A stretch of 64,000 nt of DNA from Rosa chinensis (GCF_002994745.2 NC_037092.1:68175823-68239822); one strand, 5' to 3'. Positions 35,018-46,810 are shown, numbered from the stretch's first letter. Numbers and translations are program-made. The notes: a model not told the origin generated them from the letters alone.

Positions 35018-35550
35018 ATGGGAGCTTGTGCGTCCAAGGTCAGTGTTCTTTTCATTCTTCCAATCCTTATGTTTTCTTCAGCGGCTTAAGACTTCTCATA
35101 TGTCAATTGATAGTAATAATATATCTTCCTCACAGGAAGTTTGCGGACAATTGTTGGACAATAGTTCAATTTCGATGATTAAAATGTATGCAAAAGAAGT
35201 CTATTCTCTTTGATATTTCTCCTCTGTACTTCCTAGCTTCTTTTTCCTTCCTTTTTGTTTTATACTGTGTCTTCCTTCTCTTCTGCATTATATTACATTC
35301 GTTCCAGATATAAATAGAAGTTTACCCATTTATTCTCACTTTATACCTTGCAGATTGCTCCAACAAAATATAGGGGTTCATTGGGAAGAAAATGTGATTT
35401 TGATATAATGTAAATGGAATGGGAAGAAAATGTGATTTTGATATAATGTAAATGGAATGCTGTAGGGCACTACGAAAAGTCTGAATCATTGACTAAAAGC
35501 ATCAACAAATCAGAGAGAGAACATGACCTTGTAATTGCTGTAAGTTGTAT
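35018..35550 (+). pseudogene. Captured exons with splice sites, unrecognised host gene
   Basis: Three short exon-like pieces are separated by intron-like DNA. ATG at 35018 reads MGACASK and ends at a donor (AAG|GTCAGT). An acceptor TCCTCACAG at about 35136 leads into EVCGQLLDNSSISMIKMYAKE. A third piece after GTAG at about 35465 reads HYEKSESLTKSINKSEREHD and ends at GCT|GTAAGT. MGAC is a plausible N-myristoylation start. Introns are retained, so the capture was at DNA level. The parent gene is not identified. Confidence 0.45.
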
Positions 35551-35782
35551 ACATCTAGAACATCTATGAATTACAAACTTGATACAGAGTAGTTTTTTTT
35601 TTTTTTTGCTATAAATGAGATATTTCAGTCTATAACATCTAGGACATCTTTCTGAACATCTGGAACATCTTTCAGTAGTTTTTTTTGCTGTAAGTTATAT
35701 ATATCTAGAACATCTTTCAGAATAAGGTATTTCTTATTCTTTTCTTACTTTTGTGGTATTTTTCTTTAGTTAAAACTTTCTG

Positions 35783-35783
<1 letters not shown>

Positions 35784-35838
<55 letters not shown>
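35784..35838. repeat. (TA)27 microsatellite
   Basis: Uninterrupted TA run inside the CACTA element, between the unidentified captured exons and the HSP90 piece. Confidence 0.95.
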
Positions 35839-35842
<4 letters not shown>

Positions 35843-36142
35843 TAATTGTTTTGTTTATTGTTATTTTTGTTTTGTTTGGTAATTGTTAAGAGATAAGAAG
35901 GATTTGGTTTTGGTTGTTGATAGTGGTGAGAGAGAACAAAGAGAAACATAGAAATCATGTCCTTCGCCAAAGCAGTCATGTCCTTTGCAACAATCATGTT
36001 CTTCCATTAGAAAACTCGAAAAAGACTTTTAGTAATCTGAACCAATTGAAGCCGCTAATTAAGTTTGTTATCTTGTCTGCCAATAAAACTAGACCAGTGT
36101 TTCGATGAAGTACTAATGAGTTTGCTCTACTTGTGTTTTCAG

Positions 36143-36321
36143 ATTTGGTCAAGAACCTTGGTACCATTGCAAGGTCTGGCACCAAGAAATTCATGGAAGC
36201 CTTGGCAGCGTGGCTGCTGGACCTGTTTTTAGCATGATTGGTCAGTTTGGTGTTGGATTCTACTTTGCATATTTTGTTGTTAAGAAGGAAGAGGAAATTG
36301 ATGAAGAGAAGGAAGTGGTCA
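36143..36321 (+). pseudogene. Captured HSP90 fragment (N-terminal ATPase region)
   Basis: After an intron-like tract ending TGTGTTTTCAG the frame reads DLVKNLGTIARSGTKKFMEA, then (after a one-base shift) SMIGQFGVGFYFAYFV. These are hallmark HSP90 sequences: LGTIARSGTK.F lies in the ATP lid and GQFGVGFYSAY just after it. An acidic KKEEEIDEEKE tail follows, possibly from the charged linker. HSP90 is a cytosolic chaperone; this piece is far too short and frameshifted to act. It lies wholly inside the CACTA element. Confidence 0.85.
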
Positions 36322-37060
36322 TGTTTCTGGCCTTGATATTTTTGACCTTTATGTTTAGGCAGGGTTAGTATGTTCATGTTGGGATGATGATGGAATGAAT
36401 TGGTTTTGGATATTTAGTCAATTAATGGATATGTTTTTGGATGTATTGATCAATTAGTTTTGGTTAGATTTCATATGCAGAATGTATGTATTGACTCTCT
36501 CATACCATTTCATTCCAAATACAAACTGTTGTCTAACAATTGTCTTACAATGGAATATCATGACATGGAATTCAAAAACTATTATATGAACAATTTAACT
36601 ACAATACTTTTCAAACAGTTTCAATTGCCCAAGTGCCCAACTAGAGAAAACACAAGAGAATTATTGTTCATCGTAATTAAAAACATCAGTTATTTTGAGA
36701 AATCTGTAGTATTAAATATAAGCAGACAATTCTTTTTTCATTTTTCGATTGTCTTGTGTAAATCCACTCAACAGTTAACATCTATTCCTTGATATTGAAG
36801 ATTCATAGAGACAACACTTTTTCTAAAAGCAATGTTCTCTGACTTGTCCTCACAAGTTCCAGTCTTCATCTTCTACCAACTTAATTTCTATTCCCACAAC
36901 GGCAATGGTTTTCTACTATTGTCTTTTCTGGTGTTTAGACAATAGATATTTAGACATCTGCTCTTGTACTATCTTTCTTCAGACGACAGTTTTGTGCTGT
37001 TATTTGACCACCCATCAAACAGCACATGCGTCGTCTGATGCCATTATTGACGTAGTGTTA

Positions 37061-40000
37061 TGTGGAACAAGAAGATCAAGAAGATGATCTAGAGTGAAGG
37101 TTGAAGACTTCAAATTTGGCTAGGATCAATAGATCGCCAATTCTGTTTAAGTCTTTATTTTTCCAAGAGATGTAATAGGCAATTCCCATATACTTTGTAG
37201 TTAATGCCATTGGTTTAGTTTTTCTTCACATAGGCTCGTCCAAAATGAGTATGATGTCTAGGAAGGTTTTGAGATAAGTAATACTTAAGCGAGCTTTGCT
37301 CCACCGACATCTCTCTACTCACCTGGTCATATTTATTTTGGAGTTACCGAAAGAAGTTAAACGACTTCCTTTATTTTGCATTAGCTAACATTTGGATTAG
37401 ATTCTCCTAATGGTTAAGAGACAATGATGTACTCCGTCGACTTATGAATAAAATTTCAAGTTCTTTTCATTATGACTCCATTTTGATTATGAGCATATTA
37501 CTTTGTGACTACGATGGCTGGGCCATCAATATTAATTCAAGGACATGGAATAGCCCAAGTTCCCCTTGCCAAATGGCACCTTGATTACTGTCACAGAAAC
37601 TCTCTACGCTCCAAGGGAAAATCGCACCTATGAATAGCCAACGGATTCCATGCAGAAACGCATGTAGAGAACGAAAAATGAGTTCCTTTGCAATACCTCT
37701 AATGATTGCATCTTAGAGAAGTTTATGTGTCTCTGTAATGGACTCTCTGTCACTATTCGAGCTATTAAATCTAATAAAGTTATGAGAGAAGATCTCTTAG
37801 ATTTAGACATATATTGGCTTTGTCACGATAAGATAGGTCATCTTGGTCATGATATGATGATCTGTCTACTAAAGACTTCACACAGACATCCATTCTCTCG
37901 AGCGAAACGAAGCATGAATCAAAAGTTGATTCTTGGACTAAGTGTGACCGCTGCCGTTGCCTATGGAGCCGCTGCCATCCACCACCAGCCCAGGGCTGGC
38001 ACAATCCCTATCCATGACGCCATGGATGGCATCCATTATGGTGATGGAGCCCTAGGTGATGCTGCAATCACTAACTTTGCTTCAAATAGCGTTTCAGACG
38101 TTCAAGCCCAACCAAAATTCTCATTGGTTGCTTCTCAAGCCTCTCGCTCTTTTTACAAAGCCCGTTCCTTAAGGAAGGAAATTAGGACTGAGACCGTCCT
38201 ATGCAAAGGATATGAAAATACTCATTTTGTTCTTACATAGAATCCATGGGGATTTTGTGGATTGATTCAACCAACTTGTGGACGCTTAAATATTTCATGA
38301 TGTTGGTTGACACGCAAACACGCTGGTCAAGTGTTGTTCCATTGTCCACCCGTAAATGCTGCTTATACTACACCCCTAGCAAATATCATATGACAATGGG
38401 CTCACTCCCCGGATCATCCTATTCAGTCAATTGGATATGACATTGCTAAAGAGTTTACATCGAAGACTTTTGATGGTTATTGCATATCATTGGGACTGAT
38501 GTTGGACATCATATTCTCATGTACACACCTAAATGGTCTCGCCGAAACAACTACCATGGTAGTCTGAAATTTGATAATGCGCACCAATATCCTTATATCC
38601 GCTTGGGTGATGCAATATCGCATGCAGCTATGCTAATTCGTCTACGACCCACCGCCACTCAATCTACCTTTGCGTTACAGTTAGTGACTGGGTACCATCT
38701 CGTACTTACGCAAATTTGAGTATGCCATTTATGTGCCAATTACATCGCCACAACGCACTATAATGGATCCTTACAGACGAATGGGTAACTACGTTGGATT
38801 TGAGATTCCAACAATTGTCCGCCACTTAATGCCCTTGCTAGACGATCTCTTTACCGCATATCTTGCGGATTGTCACTTTGATGAGACAGTCTTCTCGTCA
38901 TTAGGGAGAGATAAGAACACGAACGTTCAGAAGGAATGACAAGAATTGTCGTGGTCTGTCCCCACTATGTCTCATCTCGATCCCTGTTAAAGTGACGAAG
39001 TCACACATATCTGCTGCAAATATGCCTGCAAGGAAGGACATCCTACGAGAGGACGTAGTGCCACCCTACACGGAGGTAGGCATGGCGCCAACGCCAAAGA
39101 GAGTGGCACTCTGGCGATATAGGCCATGGCCCCAACTAGGATGCGTGGGGGGCCCGTGGGTTCGAATGATACTTTGGCACACTCTAATCCTTTGATCATC
39201 AACACTCAAAATCTGTCTCATGAGAATCTTCCAGATTATGGTTATCATTGGGGGACGCCTCAACATCAGAACCTATTCATGAGAATATAGAGCTATTTGA
39301 AAATGACACTAGCGTACATGAGACGTGGGATAGAAACTCTATCATAATTGATGATGTAATCGCGCATTTTATTACGCTTGAGTTTGTTGAGTCTGATGAT
39401 ATCGAACCACGCTCCGTTGATGAATGAATACCAACGTAGAGAAATTTGGCCTAAATGGAAAGATGCGATCCAGGTTAAGTTGGATTCTCTAACAAAGAGA
39501 GAGGTTTTTGAGCCAGTGATGCCAACACCTCCTAACATAAAACATGTTGACTAATGGGTCTTCGTTAGAAAGCATGATAAGAAAAAGAGTTAGTAATTAA
39601 TCTCACCTTATGGCATAAGGGTTCTCAAAAAACACCCTGGAATCGATTACGATGAGACATATTCTCTCATAATGGATGTCATTGCACTCTACTATCCTAT
39701 CAGTTTGGTAGTTTCCGAATAACTGAATATGTAGCTTACGAATGTGGTCACTACGTATCTCTATAGGGATCTAGATACGAAATATACATGAAGGTTCATG
39801 GTGAACTTCATTTACCCAATTCAAGTGGCTTTAGACCACGGAATGCGTTTTACAAAGATGTTGAAACACTCACTAAAGTGACTACTTGATTGGGAAGGGA
39901 TATGCCCATATGTTTCCATAACTAGTTTTGAATTCTATCGCGGTTCATGTTGGACATGATCTTCCTTGGAAGTCCTTAAAGAGTATAGGAAAACCGCTGA

Positions 40001-40930
40001 ACACTTAAAATCATATTTTGAGATGAAAGATTTTGGGAGAACACGATTATGTCATCAGTTTGGAACTTGAGCATCATGTTAATAGATGCTTAGGCATTTT
40101 GACAAGGTCAAGCCTTCAAGCACCCCCATGATGGTCCGTAGTCTTGATCCTGAAAATGATCCTCTTTGTCCAAAGGATCATGACTAAGATGTACTAGAGG
40201 CAGAAGTGCCTTACTTAAGTACAATAGGCACATTATTGTACTTAGCTAAATGTACATGACCATACATCTCATTTGTAGTGAACTTGTTAGCTAAGGTATA
40301 GCTCTACGCCGACGCGATGCCATTGGATTGGTGTAAAACATATCTTTCAGTATTTGAGATGTATGATTGATATGTGCTTGTTCTATCCCTACAGAGAGAC
40401 GATGGATTCGGACCCATCACACACTAGGAACGCTGCCAACACTGGCATGAGTACTTTATCCCCATCCAAAAACGATAAGTGTTTTGGAAGGTTTTGCTGA
40501 TGTTGAGTATCTCTCTGACCCATACAAAGGTCATTCCCAAACTGGTTAAGTGTTCACCATGGGTAAAGACCTTGATATCTTGGAGGTTTACAGAACAGAC
40601 TCTAGTCGCTATATCTTCGAACAATGCAGAGATTATTGCTCTTCACGATGTGGTTCATGAATGTATATGAATTGGATCCATAATTACGCATGTTCGAACA
40701 ATTGTGGGTTGAAGTCTACCACAGATGAGCCTATGAGCATTTAGGATAATGCTGCTTGTTTTGAACAAATGGAGCAAGGCTACATCAAAAGCGACAACAC
40801 CAAGGATAATCAGCAACAATAGACTCTCCTCAAGATCAAAGTGAACTAGGTTCAATCTGAGGACAGTATGGCAGACTTGCTCACTAAGTAATTGCCTAAA
40901 TTTCACTGTCGAGAAACATGTTTGTAGCAT
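37061..40930 (+). pseudogene. Copia D pol, heavily degraded
   Basis: Plus strand. Recognisable parts in order: pre-integrase (DKIGHLGHDMMICLLKTSHRH, about 37820-37900, and SRSFYKARSLRKE), integrase (KYFMMLVDTQTRWSSVVPLSTR near 38290, pieces to 38940 including IRLRPTATQ), linker (39400-39550), reverse transcriptase pieces (about 39560-40350) and RNase H (DVEYLSDPYKGHSQTG-like near 40500, SSNNAEIIALHDVVHE near 40620, ending near 40900). Order is that of Copia. Every part is separated by frame changes or stops; no long frame remains, in agreement with the old LTRs. Closest in this window to A2. Confidence 0.82.
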
Positions 40931-41153
40931 CATTTTTGAAAGTCATCCAAACTCCCATAACCGTAGTCATCAGGGGGAGATGCAGACATCAGGGGGAGAT
41001 GTCTACATGAATGGTCTCGAAATGTGAAGGGTGTGTTGTGCTCTTTTTCCCCTTCGACCGATTTTATTTTTGTCCCACAGGGTTTTTGTTACTCGGCAAT
41101 GTTTTTAATGAGGCAACGAGAGGAGCACCACGTTTGGGCAACACAAGGGGGAG

Positions 41154-41390
41154 TGTTCAAGTAAATCCTAAATATGAGTTTGGATCAAATTCTAGGTTAC
41201 TTGACTTAGTTGTAATAGGATTTTGAATTAGAGATATTCTCGGATATATTCATAGATATCCGATTAATTGTACGATTATTTTTCCTTGTACAACTCTGAC
41301 TCTATGTCTTATAAGCCTATATATAAAGAGACCCCTATTATCAATGAAAGTACGACTCAATTCTCTCCCAATTTCAGTTTTTCTTAAACA
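41154..41390 (+). repeat. 3' LTR of Copia D
   Basis: 237 bp, TGTTCAAG...CTTAAACA, preceded by the polypurine tract ACAAGGGGGAG. About a tenth of its bases differ from the 5' LTR. Confidence 0.92.
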
Positions 41391-42365
41391 AAAAACACTA
41401 TTTTTCAATGGACATGATCTGCACTTCCCTGGAACATTAAAAAGCACCCGGCAACTTTCATATATCCCAAAATTATTCAACACCAGACCCTAGGCTCCAC
41501 CTTCATCAAAGTGTGCAGATATCTGATGATACAAGGGATCTACCATAAATGCAACTGAAGTTAAGAAAATAACAATAACTCTAGAATTCATAAAGCAGAA
41601 AAAAAGATAAGCCCATGACTAAAATAGATAAGCTATCTTGTAAAAATACCATCAAACTTCTTCAAGTTTAAAGCTTCAAATAAATGATGGTTCAATGCTG
41701 ATGGTGGTGATACATTCAAAAACCACATCCATTAGTTTGCACTTGCAATCAGATTATATTATTCATCATGTTAAAGTAACAAAATTTGAGCTAAACCCAA
41801 ATCAATAAAGAGGATGAAAACTCTATAAATTTGTTATTAATGAAGACAGAATCTTGTGGACATCACTAGTACTCTTCCATCCTCATCTCCATTGATCCAT
41901 CCATAAAATAAAATCATAATTGACTAAGGTGAATTTTTTTCATTAATTCAGTGTACCCTATAGCCTCCCATAATCCTTGGTATCTGATGAAAGATACCTT
42001 ATAGCTTCCCCATTTCCACCTTATATTGTGGTGATCCTCCAACTTGAACCTTAGAAAGTTGAACCCAACATGTGAAGTAATCATTAGAAGCAGAAAGATA
42101 ATCTCTTCCTGTTTATTATGATAAATTAAATTAGAAACTCACGTACAAGTAACAGACCAAATTTACAAAAATAGAAACCCCATCTTGTATTAGATTTATA
42201 CAATTAAGGACACAAAGCCTGAGCCCAAAGAGAATGGAGTAGACTTAACCTCTGAAATTTCATGTGTAATTACGAATTAATACAATTTTTCATTAAAATT
42301 ACTGCACTGCCATTATCAGACCTCTCATCTCTCATAAGATTTTCTTCGATTTCTAAAAGAAGACA
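41391..42365. other. AT-rich spacer
   Basis: No gene, inverted repeat or tandem repeat was recognised. Confidence 0.4.
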
Positions 42366-42740
42366 TGAATATCAAGAAGCAAGTTAGGAGCTACGAGTTC
42401 GACTCGGAGACTCGATCGAAGTTAAGCAACTTAAAGAAAACCTACTGGACTTCCTCGATGATTCTGATCTAGTTCAGGCAACAGACTCATTCATGAAAGG
42501 CTTCGAGGAAGAGATCTCCAATTCTTGTTCAACATCGCCTCGTCCAACTCCGACACTGCCACAGCTCAGGTGCCGGTGGTCGATCTCACGTCAAATTTCG
42601 GCGAGTCCAACTCGAAGCTCTGGAAAATGCAAAACCTGCCGGAGCTGCTATACGCTTTCGGGCATTCGTACTTCGTCCACGGTGCACGATCAGAACAACC
42701 ACATGCGTGACGGCGACAGTGTGAAGAACCGAACGCGATA
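42366..42740 (+). pseudogene. Gene-like fragment, unrecognised, frameshifted
   Basis: GC content and codon pattern rise over about 375 bp. One frame gives ENLLDFLDDSDLVQATDSFM and GFEEEISN; a +1 change near 42525 leads to NIASSNSDTATAQVPVVDL and WKMQNLPELLYAFGHSYFVH. The pieces read like one protein broken by one frame change, with no start or end. I do not recognise the family. It may be a captured or processed host gene piece. Confidence 0.4.
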
Positions 42741-43080
42741 GGTTTCCAGGCCAGAAGTGGTCAAAGCGAAGAATTCCGGTCGGATCTTGATTCGGTTCGC
42801 GGGTCGTTGATCGGGGTCAAAGAAGCTTGAAGCTTCTGGTAGAATCTGGTGTGCAAGGTCCTATTCCAACCACTATATTCTTGATCTCAACGGTTGATAT
42901 CAAGTGATGGAGATAACACACGGACCAAATCGGGCCAATTTTTTTTTTATTTTCTGAAATAATTTCTTTAATACTAAAACTGCTAAAATTCATAAAAATT
43001 AGTTCGGGTATCCGAAAAATTCTCCGAAAATTCCCACAAACTAGTCTTGTCACGTCCTTTATTATCAAACTCTTAAATCA
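42720..43080. repeat. Dispersed repeat shared with 56500-56930
   Basis: The stretch with TCGGGTATCCGAAAAATTCT, GTCCTTTATTATCAAACTC and GGGGTCAAAGAAGCTTGAAG corresponds to TCGGGTATCCAAAAAATTTT, GTCCTTTACTTTATTATTCAACTC and GGGGTCAAAAGCCCAAAAGC inside the Harbinger-type element at 53206-57185. It is probably a fragment of a shared transposon. Confidence 0.55.
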
Positions 43081-43087
43081 AGATCAG

Positions 43088-43350
43088 TAAGAGTGCAATA
43101 GTAGAACTAGACGAGTATGAGTGCAGTAGCAGGATTAGATGATGAAGAGTGCAGTAGCAGGATTAGACGATGACGTGTGTAGTAGCAGAACACGAGTACA
43201 AGTGTAGTAGCAAAATTGGATGAGTATGAGTGCAGTAGCAGAACACGAGTAGCAAAACTGGACGAGTATGAGTGCAGCAGCAGAATTAAGCGATGACGAG
43301 TGCAGTAGCAGAACTGGACGAGTATGAGTGCAGTAGCAAGATTTGATGAT
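43088..43350. repeat. Minisatellite with AGTAGCAGAA... units of about 28-32 bp
   Basis: About nine diverged units with a consensus like GACGAGTATGAGTGCAGTAG followed by CAGAACTG or CAGGATTA. Unit length and ends vary. The two overlapping minus-strand open frames with repeated LILLLHSYSSS are a result of the repeat and are not genes. Confidence 0.8.
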
Positions 43351-43383
43351 GAGATGAGAGAAGTAGGAGAGTGAAGTTTTTTG

Positions 43384-43531
43384 AAGTAACAGAAAGAGAT
43401 TATTCTCAAGGAAAAAAAAAAGTAACATAAACGGATTATTCTCAGAAAAAAAAAGTAAAATAAAAGGATTATTCTAAAAAAAAAAAAGTAAAATAAAAGG
43501 ATTATTCTAAAAAAACAAAAGTAACATAAGA
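43384..43531. repeat. Tandem repeat of about 35-bp A-rich units
   Basis: Four units of the type GGATTATTCT(A/C)A then a run of A, then AGTAA(A/C)ATAA. Confidence 0.75.
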
Positions 43532-43748
43532 GGATTAGAAGTCAAAAGAAGTAGTTAAGGGTAAAAAAGTAAATTAACTCATGACATGTGACAAGTGGAG
43601 AGCAGATTATCCTTATTTGTAAGATTTGATCCTTATAAATGGATTAGAAGTTAAAAGAAGTAATAAAGGGTAAAAAAGTAAATTAACTCATGATATGTGG
43701 CAAGTGGAGAGTACATTGTCCTTATTTGTAAGATTTAGTCCTTATATG
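43532..43748. repeat. Tandem duplication, 109-bp unit, two copies
   Basis: Copies at 43532-43640 and 43641-43748 share GGATTAGAAGT(C/T)AAAAGAAG, AAAAAAGTAAATTAACTCATG and CTTATTTGTAAGATTT with a few substitutions. Confidence 0.88.
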
Positions 43749-44120
43749 TTTAATTCAATATTTAGAGGATGCATTTGTTAAGTCATTTTTTGTCAATAAT
43801 TTATATGTAATTTGTTATAAATTAAACAACAATTCCAGTAAGTCAAAGAATTTTAATATACATTCAAAACCTGTTTGGCTGTATCCATAGATAAATGTAC
43901 AGCAATCCATAAATTAATTTTAAATGCTTCATGCATCAACATAAGAACCACCATTAACGGGTTAAACAAATAAGGGAAAAAAAAAAAAACACAATTCATC
44001 ATAATCAGCATCGATCCAACTGAAATAAAGTAGGGCTGAGACTTTTGACCCAAAAACCTGCAGAACAGGCTGGAACCGGACCGAAACAGGCAATTCGGTG
44101 CGGTTCCTGTGAAGAAAATA

Positions 44121-44332
44121 GGGTTAAATACTTGTTACTCCTCAAACTTTTCCCTGAAAAACAGTTTAGTCCCTCTCCTTTCAAATTAAACTGGATAGTC
44201 CTTATTCTTTCTAATTCTCACACAACAGGTCCAAAACAGGTCTAAAATGACTATTCTACCCCCAAGATCTTTTTTTTATTTTTTTCTCTCTCTTTTTCTA
44301 ATTTTTCTCTCTTTTTTTATTTATTTTTTCTG

Positions 44333-44400
<68 letters not shown>

Positions 44401-45022
44401 TTCTTTCTTCGTTCTTCTCAGCTCTTTTTTTTTCCCCTTCTTACTCTACTCCATATTCCAATTTAATTTAATCTAGAGCCAATCCTCCCCACAAAATTCC
44501 TCCACCTCTCCAAATTCACACTCCCAAATCCAAGAGTAACCCCATACCCAAATTCACCTCCAGCCCCTCCCCCTTTCTTTTCTCTTCTCCTTAGACCGGA
44601 CCCAAATTCCGGCGAAATCAACGCAGTCGGACCCCAGTTGGACTCATCGCCGGCCATCGAGGCTTCCTCCCTTCCTCCTCCTCCATCTCAGGTAAGGATT
44701 TTAGGTGATTAGGCTTGGATTGAAGCAAATCGAAGAGGAGAGAAAAACCGAAAATTTTCGATTTCTTGGTTGGGTTTTTGGTTTCCGGTGATTTTTCGGC
44801 TAGAAACCTTGATGAATCTTGTTGTTGGAAGAACACTGATCTTGTGAGTATGCTTATTGCAGCTTGAATCGACCGATAGAGGAGAAATTCGAAGGTGAAC
44901 AGTAGCTAGCCGGAAATCCTTTTACTTGGGCTTTTTTCTGGCCTTTTTGTTTGGAATTGGACATTCTTGTAGGTATGAAAGTTGTTGGGCTCGTGGAAGA
45001 GCAGAGAAGAACGAAGAAAGAA

Positions 45023-45058
<36 letters not shown>

Positions 45059-45256
45059 CAGAAAAAATAAATAAAAAAAGAGAGAAAAATTAGAAAAAGA
45101 GAGAGAAAAAATAAAAAGGATCTTGGGGGTAGAATAGTCATTTTAGACCTGTTGTGTGAGAATTGGAAAGAATAAGGACTATCCAGTTTAATTTGAAAGG
45201 CGAGGGACTAAACTGTTTTTCAGGGAAAAATTTGAGGAGTAACAAGTATTTAACCC
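44121..45256. mobile_element. Mutator-like element (MULE) with long TIRs and captured-gene-like core
   Basis: An exact 9-bp duplication AAGAAAATA (44112-44120, 45257-45265), the Mutator length, flanks long terminal inverted repeats: 44121-44428 and 44997-45256. They begin GGGTTAAATACTTGTTACTC and stay nearly identical to the end, apart from a much longer (TC)n in the left arm. The 570-bp core is GC-rich, has a CCGGCG-rich segment and an ATCTCAG|GTAAGG splice-donor-like site near 44690, as in the 5' end of a plant gene. That is the layout of a Pack-MULE. The parent gene is not identified. No transposase. Confidence 0.92.
44335..44395. repeat. (TC)30 microsatellite in the left MULE arm
   Basis: The opposite arm has only about 13 GA units (45030-45056), so the run expanded on one side after insertion. 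Confidence 0.92.
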
Positions 45257-46236
45257 AAGAAAATACTGCATTTTAGCAAGAACCGAACCGTTGCAGCAAA
45301 TCCGATTCGGTTTCAGTTCCTGATTTCTTTAACTTCCAGGAACCGGAAGAACCGAGAAATTCCTTAACATTCATATATTTTATAATTGTTAATACTCTCT
45401 TTCCTGCAAACACGTACACCACATGCCCAAGCTTTTAATGAATTCATATATTTTCATTTTGGTTTATCGATGAGTGGATGTTTATAAAATTTTATATTGA
45501 AGTTGAAGGGAAACAAAGCCTGACATTCATTTCTTTTTCTCTTATCTCTCCTCTTTTTGTCTCTCATCTTCTTCCCTTCTCACCGAAACCATTAATCCAT
45601 CTCTCTTCTCTCATCCCTTCCCTTCAAGCTTCAGTTACAGATTAAATGCTAGAAATTATATTGAAACTTTCTTTTTCTCTCATCTCTCCTCTTTTTGTCT
45701 CTCATCTTCTTCCCTTCTCTTTGAACTCACCGGAACCATCAATCCATCAATCCATCTCTCTTCTCTCATCCCTTCCCTTCAGTTACAGATTAAGTACTGG
45801 AAATTATATTGGTTTCATCTTTTTCCTTGCTTTTTAATTACTTTGTTTTGCTTGTTAGTGGGAAAGTGGGTGGATTCAATGCGAAGGTGGTCGTGTATTC
45901 TCCACCTCCTAGATCTGGGAGAACTCAGGAAGTGGTGTTTGACTCTTTGCAGACTTGGTGTTTTTAGATTTTCTATGTTCTTTGATGGAGAATCTGAGAA
46001 ATTTGCAGAACATGATGTGGCTCGGAAGCTCGATAGCTTTGCAACTTTGTTGCTGTTTTGCTGTGTTTACAGGAACCAGTTAGAAACCGTAACCGAACCG
46101 AACTAAACGGTTCCAGTTCCAAGTCGGTTCAGGCAAAAAAAAGTAACAACACTAAACCGGAAAAATATTGTCGGTTCCAGTTCCAGTTCCAACAAAAATG
46201 TCCAAAAACAGAACCTATCCCAGCCCTAAAATAAAG

Positions 46237-46810
46237 GGCAAATTTGTGCATATCTTTTGAGGAAACGACGTCGTACTGCCATCTTCTTGTCCAGCAGCCT
46301 TATTAGCACACACACACTCTCTCTCTCTCTCTCTCGATCAACAACCAAAACTGAAAGATGAAAGAGGTGGTGCTGATGATGATCATGTGTTCTTTTATCA
46401 ATGGCAGGATCATAATTTTAAAAAAGGGCAAAATCGTAGTTTAATAGCTCGAGTGAACAGTATAATCAGTGCTAGCAGCTATAGTAGATTACGTTGAAAG
46501 CAATCAAAAATAAGCTCGGAGCAAAGCCAATATACAAAAGGGAAAAGAACCTAAAATACATATGAAATTTTGCACATCTTCACTTTTCATCTTTCTCTAA
46601 ATGGGTAAAAGCGCATAACAATCCAGCAAATAGTGACCATTGTAATCATAAGAAAAATAATGGAAAACCAAAAATACTGCAAATTTTTAATTTGATCAAT
46701 CAAATTGACCGCAGTAGTTCTTTGAATTTAGATTCATTTAACTTTTTTCGTTTTATACTCAATTTGATACTCTGTAATTAAATGAGCAGTTTTACTAAAC
46801 TGGTTAATAC
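46237..46810. other. Spacer with a possible short exon remnant
   Basis: Near 46260-46430 there is an ACGACGTCGT palindrome, a CT-rich leader and an ATG followed by 16 codons up to GGCAG|GATCAT. This could be a gene 5' end remnant but support is weak. The rest is A/T-rich. Confidence 0.3.

Larger units (their letters stand above)
33552..37057. mobile_element. Non-autonomous CACTA (En/Spm) element carrying host gene pieces
   Basis: The ends read CACTACGCCAATAATACAATC and, on the other strand, CACTACGTCAATAATGGCATC; 23 of the first 28 bases agree. Flanking triplets are CTA and TTA, fitting a 3-bp duplication with one change: gag of Copia D reads across when the element is taken out. Sub-terminal CAGACAAC(A/T)GT words repeat on both sides (33570-34020, 36690-37010), typical of CACTA. 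The interior has no transposase but holds exon-like pieces, including HSP90. At 3.5 kb it depends on a helper for movement. Confidence 0.92.
31269..41390 (+). mobile_element. Copia LTR retrotransposon D, split by a CACTA element
   Basis: Plus-strand Copia element with two 237-bp LTRs (31269-31505, 41154-41390), CGTTATCAACACG directly after the 5' LTR and a polypurine tract (ACAAGGGGGAG) just before the 3' LTR. The LTRs differ at roughly a tenth of positions, so this copy is much older than A2. Flanking 5-mers are AAAAG and AAAAA, a possible eroded duplication. The leader motif and protein sequence show it is related to family A. Bases 33552-37057 are a CACTA element inserted in gag; without it the element is about 6.6 kb. 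Many stops and frame changes. Confidence 0.92.
44031..46228. mobile_element. hAT-type element with TAGGGCTG ends, split by a Mutator-like element
   Basis: An exact 8-bp duplication AAATAAAG (44023-44030, 46229-46236) flanks ends TAGGGCTGAGA and, on the other strand, TAGGGCTGGGA. Sub-terminal regions carry repeated GGAACCG/CCGGTTCC words (44070-44110, 45280-45350, 46070-46190). Bases 44121-45256 are a later Mutator-like insertion. Without it the element is about 1.06 kb and has no transposase. Its interior includes a C/T-rich segment with an internal direct duplication (CATCTCTCTTCTCTCATCCC, near 45598 and 45751). Confidence 0.93.

Noticed and set aside
43107..43428. Two overlapping minus-strand open frames with Leu/Ser/His repeats
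   Set aside because: Product of the minisatellite at 43088-43350; no support for expression.
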